A stretch of DNA of 64,000 nt, taken from the NCBI GenBank assembly GCA_026874595.1, contig CM049313.1:55164159-55228158 (forward strand), written 5' to 3'. Below, piece by piece: positions 47,250 through 56,942 of this stretch (position 1 is the stretch's first letter; each line of letters begins with the position of its first letter). A program made the position numbers and the translations under genes. This DNA comes from Sipunculus nudus. Its lineage: Eukaryota > Annelida > Sipuncula > Golfingiida > Sipunculidae. The notes beneath the pieces are model-generated. The model was given only the letters and a program-made list of their open reading frames with translations, was not told the origin of the DNA and searched no databases.

Positions 47250-48527
47250 CTGCATCTAACCTTCCCTCTCAAAATTATTATTTCCAGTGTGGTGTAGCAT
47301 TGCTGAACACAGTTTGTAGAACTTGAATATAATTAACTCCAATAATCATGTCTTTTAAATAATATAATACCTTTTCTTTAAATATTCGTCGATTATTTTC
47401 TTTTATAGTGTCACCGAAACCAATCTCAATTAACCAATTTTATTGTTTCGGTCATCCAGAGAATGAAACTGCTCTCTTTGATGGTAAATCGGAGCACTTA
47501 TTTTTGCCTTAGCTATTAAAAGTTCATTAACTTTTAAAGCAGAGTTGTACCAGCGCCCACCCGTTGGTATTATATCCACGGGGCATGGTGAAAGGATGCC
47601 AATATAACAAAAGGATAGACTGTGTGCGCTCAGTCATTGAGGAGATATTGCTTCACCTTCTCCTTTATGTCACCTATGCATTTCTTCTATTTCCTGAGAA
47701 ATGCTTGAATCCTAGAATTTAATTTCACATTCCAGTGCATCAGTCAATTAACGTCGGTCGAGCTTATGTTTTTTTTTTTTTTTTTATTTCTACATTTTAA
47801 CTCAAAAAGATCAATTTACCATGGATGGGTCTTTTCTTCCCTGCAGATAACACCTGAAGTAACCGAGTATATTTTTCTTTATTATCTATCGTTATGGTAT
47901 CTCCCTACATAAAAATTTATTTTCAATACACAAACCCAATACTAACTGAAATAAAGAACAGAAGTATTAGTTATTATTTAATGACGGAACTGAGGACACT
48001 GGATTTGTTTTAATGAAGCATATATTGATACGAAGTATTTCGGCTGCTCGTATGGATTTATATTTTATAGTCGAGTTATCTTATATGTTGAAGATTTTTA
48101 TACTCTGGCCCCCCTGTAGGAGATATTTGGAAAATAATCATATTTTTATGTTTGGTCGGAAATGCACGTCACCACGGGCATATACATAGCAACTCAGCAG
48201 TTTTACTTCTAATGGCTTTCCTCAGCATTTATTTCCTTGTTCACCTTTTTGCACTGATAAGGTTTGACCCTTTTGCCAGAAGATGCAATTTGCTTTAATG
48301 AGCATGTGACTGTTTTGATTTGGTGGTGATTAGGTGTGGAAATCTCAGGCCTATCTGCAGTAGGAAAAAAACTAACCCGGGTATTTGAACGCCGCCTCCT
48401 TCACTTCCATGTATCACCAACCGTCCATACATTGTGACTCCACCTGCAATTAGTGCTAATTGGTTCCTGTCTGAGGGGTGCGTTAGGGATGTACAGGTAG
48501 GAGCACAAACAGTTTGTGTATCAACAG
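47250..48527. other. unassigned, likely intron of the - strand gene
   Basis: A T17 run lies at 47769-47785. A segment at about 48390-48450 (- strand) is flanked by acceptor- and donor-like sites, but its phase does not fit the exon at 47249. Nothing else is recognised. Confidence 0.3.
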
Positions 48528-48530
48528 TTT

Positions 48531-48790
48531 CAGGGACGGATCCAGGATTTTGAAAAAGGAGGAGTCCAAGCCAGAAGGACCTACGAGAAAAACTTATAAA
48601 GGGACTCAAGTCCAACAAAAGGGGCTAGATGCGTGAGGGGAGGGGGGGGGGTCTAGACCACAACAATGGATTAAAAGCCGTTTGGAAAGGTTGCGGCGGC
48701 GAAAAAGGAAGAGGGTGGGGGTCCAAACCCCCTTGGGACCACCTTTATCCCCCACCCCATCCACAATCCCTCTTGATCCGCTGCATAGAC
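48531..48790 (+). mobile_element. CAGGGACGGATCC-type MITE
   Basis: The head is CAGGGACGGATCCAGGATTT, the internal parts are G-rich (GAGGGGAGGGGGGGGG), and the end is TTGATCCGCTGC. It has the same segment order as 44295-44495 and is probably the same family. Confidence 0.55.
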
Positions 48791-50404
48791 CTATTAAAAA
48801 GTACTGATAAACACTAGTAAATGAATATTTCCACTACCAAAGAATTGTCCCTTTCTGTCAGCTTCCTTTCACCAAAACCTTCATATTATATCGACCGATG
48901 AGCGTAGCAAGACATTTGAACCATGTGTCACTATGTGTCACAGGGTGTTCAAAGGAGCACAGGTTATAACAGACCTTTTCCACGACTGCGCGCATTGCGA
49001 TCGTCTTCTTTATGTTCGCGTCAAATGAACCAGCATATATTGAAGGTTGGGATAACCATGCAGAGGTTTTTATAAAAATCCTGTTCCAAAATCCTGTTCG
49101 ATATGTTACAACCAAATATATTTTTTTGTGTGTGTTTTTTTTTTGTCGAACAACCAGACCCAAATATTCAGTGCCGGTAATCACAGATATATGTCACGTG
49201 TCACAGTGATCGGAAAAGACTATTTTTCATTTTAACTTGCTTTGCTCCTGATCGGAATATATTATTTTTAATTGGAGAAAAAAAGCAGTTAAAGATTTAT
49301 ATATAATAACAGTCACTGTTTAACGAAATATTTCCCAGAGCAGCTTGACATTCAATATCGTATTTGAAGTTCGTATTAGAAAAAAAAATCGAGATACGTG
49401 AAGCAAATCCTGTGCGTGTCCTTGATTCTAAATTGGTCCAAAACATAATTAGTGATTAGAACATAAATCTTATTCGGTTGTATTTAATTTCCCTTGGGTA
49501 ATCATTTTCCTGATTCTCTATTTGTAATCTCGTTGAAGTTGACGTTGCAGTGACAATTACGCAAATTTGTAACAAAAGTGATTTTAAAATGGTAAACACA
49601 AATACAGTTCAGCACTGGGACAATCTTGCTGTGACAAATATGCAGATTTATAGTGCAACTGATTTTAAATTGTAATAAAACAGAAAACACCATCAATATA
49701 GCTTCCAAACCAGCTCTTTCGTTTGGTTGGATGTAACATGTTCGTGTCCAGTTCTTCCACTGATTGTAACCATCGGTATACTTTCTCCGCAGTTCCGCGT
49801 ACACCCATACACACATCGACACACCCACACATATTTATATTTATATATATATTTATATATACACACATACATTTAAACATACGTGAGTACATATGATAAT
49901 TTATACATGTATGTGCCTATACTAAAAGGTTATTTTGCTTGCATATCAGAAAATGTATGTGAACTAACAAACAGACGATTGATCTTTAAACCCGGGTAAC
50001 TTGTGTATATATTATAAGTGTAATTATGTATATTAGACGGGACACTATGGACCTGAAGGTGCAGTAGAAACCGGGCCTGGGTGACACCAGGATAAAGAAA
50101 ATAAATAAAGGAAAGAAAGCGAGTGCTACCTCAAACGTAGTCCCAAACCGAAATGAAACTCTGCAGATGTAAATATTAAGCTTAAGAATTAGATAAGTGA
50201 GCATTAATAAACGGAGGCGGTTGCCTCCACCAAAAATATTTTAAAAAGTAGCAAACAGCTTTAAAACTGAAGATTGTGCAGTAAACTTGGCTATTACTTT
50301 AGTCTTTCAGCAAGTCCAAACAAATTACTTGTTCAGTGGGTAAAATTAAGGTTATTTAAGGTGAAGTTAAGAGTAGGCAAATTTCTATACATACATGGTA
50401 TGTA
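48791..50404. other. unassigned; a few exon-like frames on the - strand
   Basis: The frames at 48885-49030 and 49690-49790 on the - strand look protein-like but lack consistent splice phases. A CA/TA-rich microsatellite-like stretch lies at 49800-49870. Confidence 0.3.
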
Positions 50405-50700
50405 CATTAAATGATCGAATAATAATCGATCATCGGTCGTTTGTTTCCTTTCATGTTCGATAGGTATATTAAGGATCGAATAATAATCGATCATCGGTCG
50501 TTTGTTTCCTTTCATGTTCGATAGGTACATAAGATGATCGAATAATAATCGATCATCGGTCGTTTGTTTCCTTTCATGTTCGATAGGTACATTAAATGAT
50601 CGAATAGTAATCGACCATCGGGCGTGTTTCCTTTAATGTTCGATAGGTACATAAAATGATCAAAATAATAATCGATAATCGGTCGTTTGTTTTCTTTCAA
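50405..50700. repeat. 62-bp minisatellite, 5 copies
   Basis: GATCGAATAATAATCGAT recurs at 50413, 50474, 50536 and 50598, and in diverged form at about 50659. Each unit also has CATCGGTCGTTTGTTTCC and ATGTTCGATAGGTA. Short repetitive open frames on the - strand come from this array. Confidence 0.92.
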
Positions 50701-51637
50701 TCATCGAACATAATTAAATTGCCGATTCCAACCACTAGTAGTTATAATAAATATTTGTATAATTCTTGTAAAATAATGAAATTTTATGACTTACAAGGTA
50801 TTCCAGAAAAAAAGACCTGGCTAACTCATTTTATTGACCAGCTTTCTTGATGCAGACAGAAAATCTGGGACCCATGAAAAAGTAAACAAACAGAAAAAGT
50901 AATAATTACAAGAAGTTAACAAACAGAATAAGTTGCAATTACAACAAGTTAAAGAATATATAATTTATAATAATTTGTAACTATTCATTCCTTAAGGTGT
51001 AATCATCGTCAAAAATCATAAAAATTACATTTTTCTGAAAAACATCTGGTTTTATAGATGTTTGCTATATCTATCTTTTCACAAAAACACGTCCCTGGGG
51101 TTATATTGTATCAAATAGAGAAATAAGTATTTTAATTCAGATGTCAACCCCACGTGGGGTGCAAACAGGACCAACTGTCAGCTCTGCGAGAGTTAGCAGC
51201 GTGTAAGTTGCTTATTGGTTAACCATGCGCTGGCGGTATTAGGCAAATGGTTGATTGGAAGGCGTGGGGAAGCCGTGCTCGGTCAGCCGGGAAAGAGCTT
51301 ATCTTTATTACCGGCACGGACTAATTGGCACTAATTAATACATACACGCCCCCCCCCCCCCTATACGCCTAACCCAGAAGTAAACTGTACATCGTACTCC
51401 TCCAGTCGCCGAATAATGTCTATGTCACTGCCCTAAAATATGTTAGTGTCACCCAATAATGGTCCTGGCACCAAGAATATACCCAGAAATATGAATTTAC
51501 CGATTGTTATTTCTGTAATGTTGACCCTGTTATACACTATAACATTTTCTCCGAGGGTCCATCATTACACTGCCAAAACCATTACCGAATACATCGTTCC
51601 TTCTTCTATAATATACACTATCTTCAAACTGAACGTC
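50701..51637. other. unassigned; GC-richer segment 51170-51340
   Basis: The part at 51170-51340 has higher GC content and ends in a 13-base C run (51349-51361). TAATTGGCACTAATTAAT at about 51322 is a pair of homeodomain-type TAATT words. No gene is recognised. Confidence 0.3.
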
Positions 51638-51937
51638 ATGGGTCGAAGAAAATAGAGCAGAACGAGCGAAGATAAAATTCGCTATTTGAACGAGAGACAG
51701 TCACATACTGCTGATCACAAGGTTCCTGTGTCGTTAGTGGAGGATGTAGATAAACGCCGAGGGTGGTGCAGCAATATGAGACTGCGTTGCACGTATGAAT
51801 TTTGTGAGAGGAACGCGGCACCAAGTTACACCACCACGCCGCCTGCTAACAAATTTTGCGATGTGAACCGCGCCGGAGTCTTAGCTATGAGAGCGATCGG
51901 TAAAGGAAGAGCGGCCGCATATGACTGGTGTAAATAA
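51638..51937 (+). pseudogene. Mutator-like transposase-domain protein fragment
   Basis: A frame begins MGRRK, meets a stop (TAG), and continues open to KFCDVNRAGVLAMRAIGKGR, then AAAYDWCK and a stop. The F-x-VNR-x-V-A-R-IG-x-G pattern is that of the 'Mutator-like transposase domain' proteins abundant in invertebrate genomes. There it continues with an FC--M--P-P segment that is missing here: the match breaks off at 51937 and a GA microsatellite follows. Cys-rich upstream text (WCSNMRLRCTYEFC) also fits. It is a truncated copy. Confidence 0.5.
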
Positions 51938-52836
51938 ATCTAATGAGAGAGAGAGAGATATGTGTTGCTGCTAGCTATGTAGTGTCTCATATATAATTGT
52001 GAGAGGGAGAGACAAGCTGTTAATTGGATTAGGGTATATGGTGGTCTGAATGAGAGCGCAGAGTAAACAGAGTGATCGTTCTTATCAGTCACTTCACACA
52101 TGACGCGTGCCCCGGCGCGGTACCCCATGACCTGCTTACCGAAGACCGACCCCTCGGACCAGTAAGCTCCGCCTACTTTAGTTTGACAGTTCTCCAGTTG
52201 TCATGATGCCTAATAAAAAATTTTGCAAATAGGTAAATCAACAAGTATTCTAAAATGCGTTTTTTTCTTTTTCCTATATCGTTTTTAGTGTAGTAGAAAT
52301 ACGTTATTTAAACGAAATAAGTATTGTTAACATCACACATTTTTTTAAATTTAAAATTCATTATGAAAAAAAGATAATAAATATATAACCAAAAAAAAAG
52401 CCTGGAGATATTTGTATGTAGTTTCAAATGAAACTATTTCCACATACATACCCTATGCCAATTTTGAGATATATCCAATTAAAAAAAAATAATTCTAAAT
52501 CATTTCAAGTTTTAAATTTTCAAAGTGGACACTGTTACAATTTTAAATATATCTCATCTGATAGAGAATATTCTAATGATTCTAAATATATATACATCAC
52601 GGTGTCTAAAATAATTATTAATATGAATTTTAAAGCTAAATTAAACCAAGGTTGTTTGACGATGATTAGACCTTAATTTTGGACAGGAAGCCACGGAAAA
52701 GTAATCAAACAGAAACAGTAATAATTACAAAAAGTAAATAAACAGAAAAATTTACAATTACAAAAAGTTTAAAAATATATAATTGATAATAATTTGTAAC
52801 TAAAGCAGCTCACTGGGGGCATCATTATAGGGGGGA
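51938..52836. other. unassigned AT-rich sequence with a GA microsatellite
   Basis: A (GA)n tract lies near 51944-51958. The rest is AT-rich with no supported feature. Confidence 0.35.
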
Positions 52837-52838
52837 CG

Positions 52839-52840
<2 letters not shown>

Positions 52841-52921
<81 letters not shown>
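52841..52921. repeat. (TA)n microsatellite in the left arm end
   Basis: About 40 TA dinucleotides. The matching right end has only four or five, so the tract expanded after insertion. Confidence 0.98.
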
Positions 52922-52925
<4 letters not shown>

Positions 52926-53160
52926 GAGCCTGTCTGTGGATCTGGCCCATCTGCCGATGGGCTTGGCCCATATGAGGATCCGTTATTGGGCTGCCCATCT
53001 GCAGATGGGCAGCCCAATAACGGATTTGATACCATGCACTTTCTGGCCCATCTGCAGATGGGCTTGGCCCAATAACCGATTTTAGTTTTTATTAGTTTAA
53101 CGTTAATTTTTTATTATCTTGATGACTTTTGTAATCAGACAAACATTTCTCAGAATTTAA
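52922..53160. repeat. left arm of the foldback element
   Basis: The order outward to inward is GATCTGGCCCATCTGCCGAT, the central 48-bp palindrome, CATGCACTTTCTGGCCCATC, and finally an AT-rich part ending TTTCTCAGAATTTAA. It pairs with 54767-55006. Confidence 0.88.
52978..53025. repeat. 48-bp perfect palindrome
   Basis: Reading outward from the centre at 53001/53002 (CATCTG|CAGATG), every base pairs for 24 bases each way, including CCGTTATTGGGCTGCC on one side. The right-arm counterpart at 54902-54949 has a single mismatched pair. Confidence 0.95.
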
Positions 53161-53350
53161 ATGGATTTGCCTGCTCTTGGGGTGTCCAACACACTTGTTA
53201 TTCCCTCTGAAGCCAAGCTCAGAGAAGAGGTCAGCAAGTATTTACGGGTAGTCCCTGTTGATAGTCTGTTTTACGTCGCCAAGAACATCCACGAGAGGAC
53301 CATGCAGGATATCGAAAGACCTTTGCCCATGTTACTGCTTTTATCATATA
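53161..53350 (+). CDS. coding-like segment inside the foldback element
   Basis: Immediately inside the left arm an ATG opens MDLPALGVSNTLVIPSEAKL, followed by REEVSKYLRVVPVDSLFYVA and an acidic/basic helix-like part ending PMLLLLSYR. A donor-like ATATAG|GTGTAT closes it at 53350. Amino-acid composition and the abrupt start at the arm border suggest either the element's own first exon or a captured host exon. I do not recognise the family. Confidence 0.35.
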
Positions 53351-54108
53351 GGTGTATCCGATATTAAGTTGGTGAACTGGTCATACCTAAATGCGTTTAC
53401 CCTTAAGTGTTATTATAGTGTTAATGACAACCAAATTAACTAGAAAGCACTCACAGAGCACATGCCTCCGCCACCGCCTGTGTACGTACCAATGAAAGTA
53501 CACTCGGTTATATGACATGAAATAGTATATGGCCTTTTAAAAAATGTACAACCCCATCAAAATAGTGTGCTATTTAAACCACTGTATTATCATAATTTAT
53601 TCAATTTATATAATATAGATTAATTTTACATATATGTTTTTTGTTCCGAATCCAAACAAGGTCTATCAAAATTTTAGAATAGTTCCTACTAAGCTGAGCT
53701 AATATTTTACTCGATAACAGTATCCCACACAGACCGAAATTAGTAATATGCAAGTATTAGCTACGAATTTTGGTAGTTTTATCGTATAAATTTGATCTCT
53801 TCGTTTTTTTCTTCTGAGTATAAAGTATAATTATATTTATCCAAAATGGTTTATAAGGAGTCTTGTCACAATCTAAATTTTATATTTATATTTATATTTT
53901 ATTTATTAAAACATATTTATATATTAAACATCGTGATGATTGCTTGTTTCAGAGACCTATTCATTTATCAGTTGTATCTAATAAAGTGTTTTATATTAAA
54001 AATAAAAATAAACTTTACTATGTTACTGTGAAAGATATGAAAAACATTACCCTATCGTTTTGTTTAAATTTATTTTGTGGCGTTTTTGCCCTGGCCTTTG
54101 CAAAGACA

Positions 54109-54249
54109 CTACTCTTCAGCAATGACCCCTGCAGCCAAAACTACATTTAACCTCGGCATCATCTCTTTGATAACCTGAAAAAAAGGAGTAATGTCCGGCT
54201 TCCCTGCTGCTCTCATCACCAGGACGCCAACAATTTTGTACGAATACTA
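54109..54249 (-). CDS. coding-like 45-codon segment inside the foldback element
   Basis: On the - strand the acceptor-like CTCTCTACTATAG is followed by YSYKIVGVLVMRAAGKPDIT, then PFFQVIKEMMPRLNVVLAAG and VIAEE with a TAG stop at 54109. It looks like the last exon of a gene. It faces the + strand segment at 53161, so the two cannot be one transcript. No family is recognised. Confidence 0.35.
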
Positions 54250-54766
54250 TAGTAGAGAGCTTATCACTAAGACACTTCTCTAAAAGAAACTGTATCAAGA
54301 TGTGTTATTATGACGAAAGTGCATGATTGTGATTGACTCTGAGATCAAATGACTCATGAGAGACTGTTTGCTACATATATTACACTATTCTATTGTCAAA
54401 ATGTATGTAGTATAACCTTGATATATATGTGGATATTAAAAATGAATATGAGAAACTGATTTGTACCACATAAATTTCTCTTTAGTGAATTGTATGTACC
54501 TTGGAAGTCGCATCTATGGGGTAATGTAAATGAGATTTTTTCGCAACAGCTGTAATTACTCTTGGGTAAAAAGTGAACCTCATTAAACTCTTAACATCAC
54601 ACGAATGCAATGTAGACTAATTAAGAATTGTGTGTAAAAAGTGATTTAAAAGGGTATTGTAACACTTCATGCACATCTATGTAGTTTTCTATGCACATCT
54701 ATGTAATTTTGATGATAAAATTATTGATGTAAGCCTGTGATAATGATTTACGTTTCAATTAACACA

Positions 54767-55013
54767 TTAAGTTCTGAGAAATGTTTGTCTGAGTACAAAA
54801 GTCATCAAGATAATAAAATAATAACGTATTACTAACAAAAATTAAAATCGGTTATGAGGCCAAGCCCATCTGCAGATGGGCCAGAAAGTGCATGGTATCA
54901 AATCCGTCATTGGGCTGCCCATCTGCAGATGGGCAGCCCAATAACGGATCCTCATATGGGCCTAGCCCATCGGCAGATGGGCCAGATCCGCAAACGGGCT
55001 CAAACATATATAT
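54767..55013. repeat. right arm of the foldback element
   Basis: This is the inverted counterpart of 52922-53160, starting TTAAGTTCTGAGAAATGTTT and ending GGCTCAAACATATATA before TCCC. It contains the one-mismatch palindrome at 54902-54949. Confidence 0.88.
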
Positions 55014-55014
55014 C

Positions 55015-55739
55015 CCACACGATTCAGATTCTTGGCTTTAAAAATAAGTAAATGGACTGTTGTAAAATGAAATATTAAGGGTATCACCGGAAATGTAAAT
55101 GAGCTGATTTATTTATTCACCAGATTCCCCACTGGTTTAGTCATTCTCTGAACCAGGGTGTGTTGTTAATAAGTTAATAATCGCCTCGGACGTTACCAAG
55201 ATGACATATTACCATCCTGGGGCAAATTACGTGAGCATCTACTTGGGCCCGTCGCTACTGATAGAGAAGTATACAGACAGTCTCCAGGAATGGAGACGGA
55301 CTCCAGGAGTGCTTTGATAACCATGTCTGAGACGTAAAGAGAGACAAATGTTGGTCAGTATCGTGAGCAGATCGGACCAAAAAGGAGGCTAGGTCTCACC
55401 ATCGGGGAATTAAGGGAAAACTGTAATTAGCTTTATTTTTTAGGCACGATCAAGCTGCTTATATAATCCGCAGATAGATGCTTGCACCTACAGAAACTTG
55501 CACTGTAAAAAACCTTGAACGGAGTTTTGTTATATCCGCATATTTTACATGGAATTGCTATTCAGCACTCAGATATGAACAAAGTGCCCCTTGTCCATTG
55601 TCTCTCAATTTTCTTTTAATGGCGGTGGTTTGCGATCTCTTCATCTCTGATTTTTTTTTTATTTCCGAAGATGACCCTGGTCGAGCAGATATAGACGCAC
55701 ATTCATCATCTATATTCACGCGCCCAGTTAATGCCCCTA
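55015..55739. other. intergenic sequence, nothing recognised
   Basis: No supported feature. GC content rises towards the following promoter-like segment. Confidence 0.35.
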
Positions 55740-56231
55740 ATTAAAACCCTGAGCGGTTTCACATGGCGGAGGTCACGTGACCGTCGAGGACCACGCATTT
55801 CCAGCCATCAGCTTTGAGTTACCAACAAATGAAGCTCCTTGATCCTAGAATTACCTGTGGGAGAATGATCGTACCTCCGAGACGAAACTGCACACGCAGC
55901 AGGCGGGCAACCACACCACGCCTTCACGGAAACAAATAGATCCTAATGCTACGACGCATCGATCCTGGGAGAACGCTATGTATGTCGGGAATTAGCAACC
56001 ACGGACAGCCCAGCCCGTCAGTTGACGTATCTAAATCTCCGTTTCTGGTGAGATCGGTACCCTAAATTGGAGTCCAGATTGCTTGGCTGTTTAAACCAAC
56101 GCGACCGTTGATTGTAGTTGGGTCGTTTAGGATACCACTACAGTGCTCTGAAAAGGAGTCTGTCTGCTTCCCTCGTACCTTATCACATGATAACGCCACC
56201 ACTTACCACTGCCGTGACAGAGTTTGTCTGT
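55740..56231 (+). promoter_or_regulatory. candidate promoter / non-coding first exon
   Basis: This stretch is GC-richer and has more CG dinucleotides than its flanks. It contains the perfect palindrome GGTCACGTGACC at 55771-55782, whose core GTCACGTGAC is the CLEAR/USF-type E-box. It ends with TTTGTCTGTAG|GTGAGTAG at 56231, close to the consensus splice donor. No long open frame is present, so any exon would be 5' UTR. The downstream gene would lie to the right and is not identified. Confidence 0.35.
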
Positions 56232-56887
56232 AGGTGAGTAGAGAGCGATCTTACTTATCTGTTTACACTAAACGCCTTGAAAATTTGTCAAGTTCACATC
56301 TGTTACCACAGACCTGTCTAATTTACAATATGATTTCCACATTTTAGGATCACATAAGTTAAAAGCCTTAAGGTTTCATGGGTTAACCCAACAGCTGATG
56401 AATAACTGATGACCGGGCGTTATGATGTAGCAGGCAGTGTATATACCTTGCCAAGCTCATGTTATACTGAGTGGTGTCACTATTAGTCATCAATTAGGCA
56501 TATTGTGGTTTTAATAAGGAAAGCTAGTATTAGCAGTTTACCATCATGAGATATTTCCCTGCACGAACTGCTTTTTTCCCCTTTTGCTTATTCGACAAGT
56601 GACTAAAATATTACTTTTGATGTTGACAAATATATTCATGCACGTATTATCAGTTTCCTCAGTGATGAGGACTGTATTTACGATCAATAATTACATTTAT
56701 CATATCTGATCTTGGTTCACTGTTTCATCTTTATATCACCCAATGCTAAAGTTCTTGGACCACCAGCATATTCTTTACACTCTGGGTTAAAGAAACTTTC
56801 GACAATCCCAAACCAGGGTAACTTACTAACATTTAAAATGTTGATGAATTGTATATATTTTAACTCTACATCGATGTTTCGTGGCCG

Positions 56888-56889
<2 letters not shown>
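56232..56889. other. possible first intron, nothing recognised
   Basis: AT-rich, with no exon identified. Confidence 0.3.

Positions 56890-56940
<51 letters not shown>
56890..56940. repeat. (TA)n microsatellite
   Basis: About 25 TA dinucleotides. Confidence 0.98.

Positions 56941-56942
<2 letters not shown>

Larger units (their letters stand above)
52837..55014. mobile_element. 2.2-kb foldback element with about 240-bp inverted arms and nested palindromes
   Basis: Two arms, 52922-53160 and 54767-55006, are inverted copies of each other with only scattered differences. They surround about 1.6 kb. The TA tract at the outer edge belongs to the arms too: both ends read (G)GG(A)-TATATA-TGTT(T/G)GAGCC inward, with the left tract expanded to 81 bp. 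Each arm carries three CCCATCTGCAGATGGG-type palindromes. No known transposase is visible; two coding-like segments lie inside. Confidence 0.82.

Noticed and set aside
53846-54150. Two + strand frames within the foldback interior
   Set aside because: They are low-complexity ATTTATAT-derived frames, and the second overlaps the better - strand candidate.
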